DNA from: Pleodorina starrii
Taxonomy: Eukaryota > Chlorophyta > Chlorophyceae > Chlamydomonadales > Volvocaceae
Length of the DNA: 64,000 nt
Assembly: GCA_030267565.1 (NCBI GenBank)
Contig: BRXU01000046.1
Coordinates: 248,001-312,000, forward strand
Direction: 5' to 3'
Shown: positions 54,891-64,000 of the stretch, one piece after another
Position numbering within the stretch: position 1 is the first letter of the stretch
Layout: each line of letters starts with the position of its first letter
Notes under the pieces: model-generated
What the model saw: only the letters and a program-made list of their open reading frames with translations
Told to the model about the DNA's origin: nothing
Databases searched by the model: none
Position numbers and translations under genes: made by a program

Positions 54891-55232
54891 TAAGGCTGTG
54901 TTCACATGTGAGCGAATCCGGGTGGATTCGTGCGAAGCCGACCTCGGATTGGTGCCAATCCGGGTCGAATCCCAATCCGGGTCTGGGGGGGCCGATTGGG
55001 TCGGTTTCGCTTGGATTGGACTGGAAACAATGTATTTCAAAGAACCAATTCTCAAACCTACGTCTAAAAAGTATATTTATTATATAATGTAATAATAAGG
55101 TTTACGAAAAGCGTGAGCCGAACTTTCCGCGATGCATGTTTAAGCCTGGTGATGTGAACAGGATTCGCTGGGACGCCCCGAAGCCGACTTTGAATCCGAC
55201 CTCGGTTTCGCCCACATGTGAACACGTCCTAA
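54891..55232 (+). mobile_element. PIF/Harbinger-like MITE, TAA target duplication
   Basis: A 336-base element (54894-55229) has terminal inverted repeats GGCTGTGTTCACATGTG and CACATGTGAACACGTCC (15 of 17 paired) and is flanked by TAA at 54891-54893 and 55230-55232. A three-base TWA duplication is typical of PIF/Harbinger. It has no coding capacity. Related copies lie at 61.3 kb and, truncated, at 60.9 kb. Confidence 0.75.
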
Positions 55233-56537
55233 GGTCCTCGGTAATTAATTAATTCCTAATTCGCACGTGCTCAAACACCATGAAACGTTCTCGCGATTAA
55301 GATGTGATTTGAATATCGTAAGTGGGTGGGACCCCTCCGGGACCCCTCCACTCGGGCAGCTCACTGTTACAGCTGGTTCTACAGCTTGACGCACGCCCAG
55401 ACAAACTATCCGCCGCCGCCGGCCTAACCGCTGGCACCCCGCCGGGACGTCGCAATGCACTCCTTGCTTCAAATAAATTAGTGTCTATCGCTCGCTTAAC
55501 TGCATATCTATTAATAATTATATATGATTTATTTGGCTGATGGGCAAAAGTTGTCTACTGCCCTAGTAGAAAAGTACTTCTACTCAGTTCTACTGGCTTA
55601 GTAGCGCCAGCTGTACGCCTTATTAGATGGCTCGGGACCCCTCCGGGACTTCGATGAGCACCCATCGTCGACGGCAAAGGTCATTATGTTTTAGTAGCAT
55701 GCATCTGGATGTAATAGGCAGCCCAGCCAATTTAGCCCCTGGAGCCCGTAATGTAATTTGTTCTTTTAGTAATAGTATGCACGATGTATGTTTATATATT
55801 AAGTTCCAGTAATAATCCAGGATTGGCCTCCATATGTTGTCGGCGGTGCAGCTTGTCAGTCGTTAATCCAGGCTAATATTGTGAGTCGTGACAAAATGAA
55901 GAGCTCAAAGATAAGACGACCGCCGTCTCACCGCGAACATACTCGAGCGCTCCCGCTACATGCGGGAAGCCCTCGTATACATACGGTAAGATGCGTTTCG
56001 CGTACATCAATGTCTTTTTGGTATGATTAGTCTGTAAATAATTTAATGGACTTAGTAGCGCTGCGCGTGATGGAGCATTGAAGCGTCCATTGAAATGTAC
56101 CGCTCGAACATGCACAGTACTCGCAATCGCGAACTTGTTTATCGCGTCGGTTTGTTGGAACTCTTCGCAAAGCGAGTCTAGTATATTATTACTACCGTTA
56201 TTTGCAATCCATCCCAAGTTGGACTTATTCATGACGGCCAAGTTAACGGTCAACGAACAACCACCATGGGTGTAACGGTTGCTGGAGCCCGAGAGATATG
56301 AGTATCTCTCGGGTAGATAAAAACGTCAATTTAGGCGACCGCGTATCTCTGTAGATACGTCGGGCGGGGTCCCAGCCGGGAAAATCTCCCCATAGACAGA
56401 TACTTTCAGCACTTCTAAGCCAGGCGTATCTCCAGTCGCAGATACTCTTAAAAATAAGATAGCCACCCTGGTGTGGGGGGCTTCTGGGCCCATTCAATAG
56501 TGAGGGCACCGCCCTCCTATTGTTATCAGCCCAGGCA
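55233..56537. other. Intergenic, no gene seen
   Basis: AT-richer DNA. A perfect 11-bp hairpin (CCCGAGAGATA, loop TGAG) lies at 56288-56313, with several further GATAC/GTATC-containing short inverted segments to 56455. Confidence 0.4.
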
Positions 56538-58707
56538 TGTTGCCCCGATCCTAAATAGGACACCGGAGCGCAAGTCCAGCCATCCTGTCCGCAGCTCACT
56601 GCTGAAGACACAACCCGATTGCCTCCCCTCCCCCTCCGCCCCGTCTTCACTTCCGCTCGCGACCACCAACACCCCCCCCCCGACAGGCCCAAACACTCAG
56701 GTCGGCTGCGCCGCTGGGCCGCCGCCGCCGCCGCCGCCGCCTCTCCCTTCCGCTGCTGGCGTCTCAGCACCCCCAGCGGCGTCGGCGACCTCCTCGCCCC
56801 TCCCTGGACTGCACGCCTGCCTTGCGGGCGTGTGGCAGTCGCTGGCCCGGCAAGTTCGAACGCCACCGCCGGAGGCGGCGGCGGCGGCGGGGCCGCCTGC
56901 CGGCGGCAACCCGCCTGCACCTGAGGGTCATGGTTTGCAGGTAATGCAGCTGGTGCCGGTGGTTCAGCTGCCGCAGGCGGGGCAGTCGGGGGCTGGCGGC
57001 GGTGGGCTGGGCACGATGACCTTTCGAGCCGTGCTACCCCACATGCAGGTGTGGGTGTGGGTGCGGGTGTGGGTGCGGGTGTGGGGAGAGGGGGCGGAGG
57101 CACTTGGCAGCAAAGCACCGCCGCCGCCTCGAGGGATGTACAAACGTGAGGTTTCACCGAAGAGGCGGAGGATACGACTAGATTTCGGTTGGGGTGACGC
57201 CTGCCCGCCTCGGTCGCCTCGGTCGCCCCGGTGACTGACTTCGCTTCGCTGCGTGGTCCTCCATTCGTACTCACCTCCCCACCCCACCCCACCCCACCCC
57301 ACCCCGTGGCGGTCCAACCATCCAGCCGGACACCACTGCACCCCTCCCAGCGCTACTCGCGCTGTTCGTACCTGCAAGGGCCAAGATGGTTTGAAAACCT
57401 CCTTGGTCAAATAACCCGCGCGCTTGGTTTGAGATACCGGTATTGAGAACCCCTGGTGGTGTGGCCACCCAGTTGGCACGTTTTGTTTTTTGCGGTACCG
57501 GTACTGTACCTCTTCCCCAGCTCAGTCAGTCGAGTGCATCCACCCGTGGCACCCCGTGACAACCCCTTCCCCGATCCGGGTTTGCAAACTGCCGACCCGT
57601 GACAACCCCTTCCCCGATCCGGGTTTGCAAACTGCCGACCCGGGTCCTCACTGCTTCGCGCTACTGTACACGGCCGATGGCCCCCAGGTCGAGTGCATCA
57701 ACCTGTTCCCCAATTCGGATGTGGCCAACTTCCCCGGCTTCGTGCTCGTCAGCCTGGCGCAGCCCAACTTCACGGAAGTGTACCTGCGGCAGGTGGGCGG
57801 CGGCGGTTGGCAGTTGCTGGTTTGCGTTTCATTTGTTTGGTGGGTAGCAGTTGGCCATTGGGCGAGGAGGATAAACTGCGATGCCAGAGACACCCACACA
57901 ACTGGCGCGCGTGTGACAGCTAGCGGTCTGTCCGGTACGCTTGTGGGTCCTGACTCGCTCGGGGAGCCGTGACTGGGCAAATGAAACGATACCGCAGCGG
58001 GGGGCCGTTGGCGACTGTGACTGGGCACGTCGCCAGTGCCTCGGGTCTGCCTCAATGCCTCCTGTCGCCGGAACAGGGATCACGGCCGCGGAGCCGCCCT
58101 CCTTGCTCGCCACCTGTGACCCTCCCCTCCCCTGTCCCCTCCCGCCCCGCGCTGCCCTTCTCCTGGTTGGCCCACAGCGCTCGTGGCCGCCCTCCCTGGA
58201 GTGATGGCCTGGATAACATCTCGGTCCGCCATACCCTGCTGCCGCCGCCGCCGCCGCAAGTTGCCGCTGCCGCTCGTGGGCTTTGAATGGGAGCCGGGGC
58301 AGTACAGTAGGCACAGGGGCGCTCGAGCCACGGATGGATGCCTCGGGTGTGAGCGTGTCAACGCCTTCACAAAGGGATGGGACCGGGCCAGGCTTGCCAG
58401 ATACGGTACGGTACTCGCAATTACCGACGTACGTAAATCCGTACAATTGCGGTAATGGCGGTAATGCCGAGCCGCGCGACTCCCATGTTGGCGGAGGTGC
58501 AGCGGCCGTAGCCGGGCCGTTGCGTGGCCATGTACGACGTGGCAGTGGTTAATGCGGGCTCCAGAACCCCCGGTGTTGAAAGGTCGCCCTTGCGCTCATG
58601 CGCCGTGTTGGGTGGGGGAGCATTGGGGATGGCGGCGGTCTTGCGTCGCGTGGTAGCGCTGCGTTCGCCGCGGGTCGTCGCCCTTTTGAGGATGAGCAGC
58701 AGCTCTT
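56538..58707 (+). pseudogene. Duplicated 3' fragment of the mannosyltransferase gene
   Basis: Direct copy of 28034-30227. It contains the counterparts of two exons (56687-57048, one codon shorter; 57688-57792) with splice sites preserved, and a downstream frame ending at 58455 (CERVNAFTKGWDRARLARYG) that stays open. In copy 1 that frame has a 2-base difference and a premature TGA. The GT69 catalytic exons, transmembrane segment and start codon are missing, so no functional enzyme can be made here. It was probably carried along when the neighbouring lectin locus duplicated. Confidence 0.85.
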
Positions 58708-60289
58708 CCTCTTGCCACTTTCGGTGCACGTGGTCAACCAACTGGCTGGACCTCTCACGAGAACCTGTAAATGCCTAGGTTAAAACCAGTCCGGACGGTA
58801 ATGCGGCACCGCGTGCACAACTCAGTTCCGCGGGGCTGTCGGTCCACACGACAGTTTCACAGTTCCGCCGGCGCGGCGGAGCGGATGACTTGAACGACCC
58901 ATTGATAGACACGACACTGCTCTTCTGAAGAATGGCGATGTGCTCCCGGTGTGCACAGATGGCGCTCTTAGACGGCTGTGCAGCTGATGGCCGTCCGCCA
59001 GGTGTGTCCATGCGGTTTGCCCCAAAACACGCACGTCTCTAGGCTGTGACAGCGAAAGGAGCACCCCTATACTGACTGTGACAACCACGAATAGCGTTCG
59101 GCAAGCCGCCATTTCCCCCTTTTCCTCTACTGACGCGTGCTTCCCATCACAATGACGACGCCCTCATTGTTTGTCTATAATCGCTCATACCTGCGACGCT
59201 GTTTTGCTGCCTGAAGGTATGGGCTTCGTTCCTCCGACTGACAGCTCTTTTCCGGATACGTGGTCTTTTGTCGCTTCAACTCACCGTTCCGAACAAGCAC
59301 CTGCCGTCCTAACACCGGAGATAGTCCGGGCTGACATGTAGGGGGTACACAGGGCACTAGCAAAGCACGGATGCCATGCCCCACCCCCCTGTGGGCCCCA
59401 AATAAAGGCCTTCACGTTACACACGTCTTTTTGCCCACGTTGTGGTCCACGGTGAACCACACCCAAGCGACCCCATGCTTCACGAAGCCCGACAGGGGCA
59501 ATCACAGCGGGGAAAAACTGGCACAGGGTCCACACGCCCAAAAACCCCACCGCGGCCCCCGGCGGGGGCGGCGGCCATGGCACAGGGGCACCGCGTGCAC
59601 AAGCCACGCGGGGCTGACGGTCTGCACGGCAGTTTCGCAGCTCCGCCGTAGACGCAGCGAAGAGGACGACCTGCAGGCCCAAGGTGTTGTCTTCGTTGTG
59701 AACCCTACCCTACTACCTTACCCTAGCCTACCGTACCCTAGTCAGCGCAACCGGGCTGCGGCTTGCTCCTGTACATCATGCACAGCCCGCTCCAGCACAT
59801 CCTGGCTCTGTTTGGCCTGCGCCTCGCTCGCATTTCTTGCCCCCAACAACCGGGCTGCGGTCCCGGGCACTGTGCACAGCCTGCTGGGCTAGACGCCACC
59901 CTGCCACATAAGCCATTCCTGCTCAGGCCGCGACCCATTGATAGACACGACACCGCCGCATCCAGAGGTCTCCGCGCATTGCGTCAACCGTTCGCGCAGA
60001 TGCCGCTGACCAATGAAGGGATCAGTTTTCGGATACATACGCTGCGCAGGTACACCCGCCTGTATTGTCACCCTCGCGTGTAAACGTCCGGTTTACGCAC
60101 CGTTTCCTGCGTCGTTTTCGTTTCCCGCAAACAGCTTTCGGACGCGTGTGAACCTGCGCAGCGTATGTATGCTCCAGTTTCGGCCTCCGACGTCCTGCGC
60201 CATGCGTAACAGTCGCTTTGCGTCCAAGCGCCATTCCTGTTGTATTTGTTTTTCTGATCGCGGTGGCGGTCCAGAGGTCTCCGCCTATT
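58708..60289. other. Intergenic segment specific to duplicate 2
   Basis: Not shared with the matching interval after 30227. Two related stretches (about 58806-58870 and 59585-59650, both with ACCGCGTGCACAA and GGGGCTG) suggest an internal repeat. A CCCTAC/CCTAGC-rich run lies near 59702-59740. No exon is supported on either strand. Confidence 0.4.
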
Positions 60290-60810
60290 GCGTCCACCGT
60301 TCGCGTAACCGTCACAGCTCGCCATCTGGTCTTTACGTATTGTTGCCTTCCCTCGCTATCCTTTGTTGATACTCCTTTGCGCTGCCTTTTTCTTTGTCCG
60401 CTTTCGTCTTTGCATTCTCCTCTTCCCGGTTTCGGCCTTCTCCTTCCCGCTGTTCGCGCTCCCGTGCTTTGCCTCGCACAAATGGATTCCATTGTCTCTG
60501 CCATTCTCGCATATGTTTTTACGCAACGTTTGCGTCCTTCAGGCGCTTGGTTCTCCTTCCTGCTGATAACGCATGCGTCACCGCGTTTCCTATTGTGGAC
60601 ACACAGCGCAGTGTGTCCTGCACTGGCGTCCTCAAGGCGCTTTCCCTTGTTTACTCCGTTTCGTCTCGCCGATCCTTGCTTCCGACTCACATACTGCCGC
60701 CCTTGCCATTCTCTGCATTTTCTCCTGTTATCAGCGTGCTTCGGTGCCGCTGACAATGCGATTGTACCGCTCGGTTACCGGCCACGTGTGTACTGCGGAG
60801 CCACATATAT
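60290..60810 (+). repeat. Second copy of the 33.09-33.69 kb repeat
   Basis: Same order and orientation as copy 1, about 80-85% identical by eye (e.g. CCCGGTTTCGGCCTTCTCCT in both), with short indels. No conserved reading frame. Confidence 0.7.
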
Positions 60811-60889
60811 ATTGAGCCCACAACTCCTCTGGTCTGAGGACCAATTCCGGGTATTTAGGAAGAGTTCTTCCTAAATAGCACCGGGCTTA

Positions 60890-61672
60890 AACTAACATGC
60901 ATCGCGGATAGTACTAGTAAATGTTCGGCTCACGCTTTTCGTGAATCTAATTATTTCATTAGGATAAATAAAACCTTTTAGACGCAGGTTTGAGAATTGG
61001 TTCTTTAAAGTACGTTGTTTCCAGTCCAATCCAATCGATTCCAGGCGAAACCGGCCCAATCAGGCCCCCCAGACCCGGATTATTCGACCCGGTTTCGCAC
61101 CAATGCAAGGTCGGCTTCGCACGAATCCACCCGGATCCGCTCACATGTGAACACAGTCAAAGCGCGTTTGGCGTGGGAAGGGAATTGCTGTATAGGGAGG
61201 GCGGCGGAGATACCGTGACACCTCCGATCCTAAACAAGATAAGCGAGCGCAACATTGGTGGCGGATTACCGCCCTCCCTATACAGCAATCGCCTTCCCAC
61301 GCCAAGCGCGCTTAGGCTGTGTTCACATGTGAGCGAATCCGGGTGAATTCGTGCGAAGCCGACCTTGGATTGGTGCGAAACCGGGTCGAATAATCCCAAT
61401 CCGGGTCTGGGGGCCTGATTGGGCCGGTTCGCCTGGAATCGATTGGATTGGACTGGAAACAACGTATTTTAAAGAACCAATTCTCAAACCTGCGTCTAAA
61501 AGGTTTATTTATTCTAATGTAATAATTAGATTTACGAAAAGCGCGAGCCGAACGTTTACGAGTACTTTCCGCGATTTTAAGCCTGCTGTTGATGTGAACG
61601 GGATTCGCTGGGACGCCCCGAAGCCGACTTCCAATCCGACATCGGTTTCGCCCACATGTGAACACGTCCTTA
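60890..61672. mobile_element. Head-to-head Harbinger-like MITEs forming a foldback
   Basis: A full plus-orientation MITE (61315-61669) has TTA duplications at 61312-61314 and 61670-61672 and the same termini as the 54.9-kb copy. A truncated inverted copy occupies about 60890-61158. Between them is an additional inverted repeat with arms of about 42 bases (about 61163-61204 and 61269-61310). The whole unit could form a hairpin with arms of about 290 bases. Confidence 0.75.
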
Positions 61673-62370
61673 GTGGCCTGGTCTAGGTGTTCTAATGAAC
61701 ATTAGACCCACAGAGTCGTGCGATCGCACTATGTAGCTGTTATCCAGCTCCTCTGTAATCTATTATATTAAGAAAATCAACAGTTTTCAACGTGTCAGCT
61801 ATAGTTCTGTGCAGAACATGGGCGGGCGGGCGGGCGGGCGGGCGGGGAGACTTGGGCGGGGTTGTTAGCACGGGCATCGATCAGCATAAGCCGTGTACGA
61901 CACATAAAGCGCCCCGTCTCGTTAACGATAAAAACTTGGCACTTCCAATCCTGTGCGGCGCTTTATGTCCAGGCTATGCACAATTAGCCTGCTAATATTA
62001 AAAAGACGTCGCCAGCCCTGACACCCAGCAGATTGTCGGTCTTCGTCACAGTACTGGCCCGAGCGTCTGTGTTAACGTGCTTCAAATTTTCTTTCCCTTT
62101 CTATATCATCCGCGAAGGGGCAAAGTTTAGGTGCGAGCTAAGCGCTTGCTGTTCGGTTGTGTGCGACGCTGTCATTCATGCATGCTAGCTGTGCCGTTGT
62201 CACAGCGCGCGCGGCGCCCTTTTATTCCCACCTCAATCAAAACTATTTTGGATGGGGACTCGTTCAGCCATACGCCTTGCTAGCCATTTGGGGTATAACT
62301 GCTACTTTCTCCTACCATGTCACGGACAGCAGACGAGGCACCGTTTCATTCGCTCGTGGCACATTTAACA
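61673..62370. other. Intergenic DNA upstream of second lectin-like gene
   Basis: From 61877 it matches 33860 onward. A GGGC tetramer run lies at 61818-61845. No exon is visible. Confidence 0.5.
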
Positions 62371-62626
62371 TTTAAGACGCGGTAGAACTCATCACGGTTG
62401 AATGTTCAAACAATGATGTGTCTGGCATATCTGGGAAGAATGCGTGCGGGTACCCAGATGTGATCTGAGTGAGACGGAGCCCAGACACGGAGTGGGTGGG
62501 AGAAGCAACCCATCTTAGTAAAAAAGGCGGTCACCGCGGTAATGGGCTGTACCCGCCGATGAGGCATCAGTCTGTTCCCTTAACCCACGCAAGGGCTTAC
62601 GGTCTAGCGTAATACTTTTAAGACGC
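62371..62626 (+). mobile_element. SINE-like insertion with 10-base target duplication
   Basis: A 236-base body (62381-62616) is flanked by TTTAAGACGC at 62371-62380 and 62617-62626. The block is absent from the otherwise matching upstream region of the first lectin gene. It shares CTGTTCCCTTAACCCACGC with the insertion at 5.4 kb. The 3' end is CGTAATACTT rather than a long ATT run. Confidence 0.55.
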
Positions 62627-62703
62627 TTGTTCTCCTTGCTTGTCGCTGTCACTAGCAGGTACTGAAACGAAGAAACTTCCGTCGCATATCAACCGGGATT
62701 CCA

Positions 62704-64000
62704 ATGGCGACATGGAGGTGGCGAAGCGCGTCCACGCTACCGGTTGCATTATTGTACCTGCTGTTCGCCTTCGTCTATTGTGAGCAACTTCTGCCACAAG
62801 CAGCCAAGATGACCACCCTGGATCAAGACCTCGACCAACCAAATGAGCCGTTTGAAGGGTACGTAAGTTGCTTTTCTGGCGGGTGCGCACTGCGTGCTGT
62901 ATGTACTGGCTTCATCGAACACCGTGGCATCGACTGGTGGATTGCGACATTTGCTCCCGGCCGGCGGCCCTGCCTCTTTGTCGTCTACCCACGCACTCCA
63001 TCTGCTTATGTGCACCCGAACATACACCTCCCACCGTTCCCGCCACGCACACTGCTCTCACCCGCACATACAGCTCCCAGCTCCCGTCCATCCCGCACCC
63101 GCCAATCCGTCCATTGCTTCTGAGCTTAACTAACGCACTCCAGAAGTTTGCTAACCATGCTGCTCCGTCGGTAATCACGAACGACGCCTGCGTGCAGAGT
63201 TGTTGCCGACCTTGGTGACACCCTCCTGCGAGGCCACGCCGCCGAGGTCCGCAATCACCAGCGTGCTCTCGCTGCCGTGACCACGCCAACTCCAACCCCT
63301 TCACCAGCTCGAATGCCGGCGCCCCGCTCGCCACCACGACCCCCTTCGCCGCCGCCACGGCGGTCGCCACCGCCCACATTGCGACCTCCGCCACCGCAAC
63401 CTATCCAGTTTCCACCTCCATCACCGCCACCTTCGCCACCGCCATCGCCACCGCCCCCGGGTACTTAGGAACAAACGCGCCCGTACGTCGGTCGTCTGCA
63501 TATAATATTAAGAGCGCTGCATGCTGTCTAAGGCCGTGCTTGAGATCGACCTAAGCTATTCGTTCGAGCATCTGCGTGTACCGGTACATGCAGCTGTTCG
63601 CAACTACTCGTCCTTGGGTCTATCTAGCAACTCATTTGCCAAACGAGGGCTTCGTGCGTGCACCCTTACCTGCATATGGGCAGTAGTTATGCTCGCTTAG
63701 GTTCTGCGTGATGTCGTCTAAGCTCGCTTGCGCCATCGTCACAACAAATCTTGCAGTAATCCTCGCTTGCAGCAATCTATCGGTATGCACACGTTGCGCA
63801 TTCGTTCCTTTGGGCAGGCATGCTGCCGTTCGATTGAGCTTTCATTCTTCAATGTCTAACCGGAAGCCCAAATCCACCCTGTTACAGCGGACTACTGTGC
63901 GGCCTGGCCCTGCGGCTTCGCGCCCTGCATCAACCTTGGCAAGTCGTGGCGCTGCGGGCCCTGCGCCGCCGGCACCAACTTCACCACCACCATCGTCAGC
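62704..64000 (+). CDS. Paralogue of the lectin-PAN gene, first three exons (3' partial)
   Basis: Exon 1 (62704-62858) and exon 2 (63198-63460) match 34394-34548 and 34814-35088 in length logic, phase and sequence: hydrophobic N-terminus (LPVALLYLLFAFVYCEQLL), DQDLDQPNEPFEG, then LGDTLLRGHAAEVRNHQRAL and a Pro-rich spacer four residues shorter. Exon 3 begins at 63888 in the same phase (1) but encodes a Cys-rich segment (YCAAWPCGFAPCINLGKSW, then CGPCAAGTNF) instead of the SUEL lectin domain, and runs off the window. It is therefore a tandem paralogue with a different first domain. The rest of its architecture is unseen. Secretion is inferred. Confidence 0.65.

Overview
The window is GC-rich nuclear DNA from a green alga, almost certainly of the volvocine (Chlamydomonas/Volvox) lineage. 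The evidence is intron-dense genes with GT-AG junctions, TGTAA polyadenylation signals, Ser/Pro-rich extracellular spacers of the kind found in volvocine wall and matrix proteins, interstitial (T)TTTAGGG telomere-like tracts, and long Ala/Gly/Gln-rich insertions in proteins. The species cannot be fixed from sequence alone. All gene models below were built by hand from splice-site phase and conserved residues.

Layout. 285-2667 (+): 3' exons of a cupin/JmjC-like protein. 2668-8739: gene-free, with a hairpin, a SINE-like insertion with target-site duplication, and a 2.4-kb element rich in CTACG-type pentanucleotides. 8740-13986 (-): a nine-exon augmin subunit 8 (QWRF-family) gene. 14435-15398 (+): a small securin/PATRONUS-like gene, head to head with the augmin gene across 448 bp. 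16.2-17.2 kb: an uncertain minus-strand gene. 18272-20134 (+): an unknown protein. 20885-29956 (+): a type II membrane CAP59/CMT1-type mannosyltransferase whose second intron carries about 1.4 kb of almost perfect CCCTCA repeats. 30.2-33 kb: a broken Copia retrotransposon with a large internal inverted duplication, foldbacks and tandem repeats.

The most striking locus is 34394-53280 (+). Sixteen exons with fully compatible phases predict a 1311-residue secreted protein: hydrophobic N-terminus, Pro-rich spacer, SUEL-type galactose-binding lectin domain, four PAN/Apple-like domains (three on tandemly duplicated exons), and two copies of a C-terminal module that looks like an aerolysin/natterin-type beta-pore-forming fold. 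One intron holds a 3.9-kb nest of the same pentanucleotide-rich element seen at 5.7-8.1 kb. From 56.5 kb the left part of this locus repeats in direct orientation with a spacing of about 28.4 kb: the last exons of the mannosyltransferase (now a fragment), the same intergenic repeats, and the first two exons of a paralogue at 62704 whose third exon encodes a different Cys-rich domain. The window thus captures a tandem duplication that created a second lectin-like/effector gene and swapped a domain at a phase-1 intron.

Together the genes suggest a cell-division pair (augmin and securin) and a cell-surface region (glycosyltransferase and secreted lectin/pore-forming candidates) set among young repeats.
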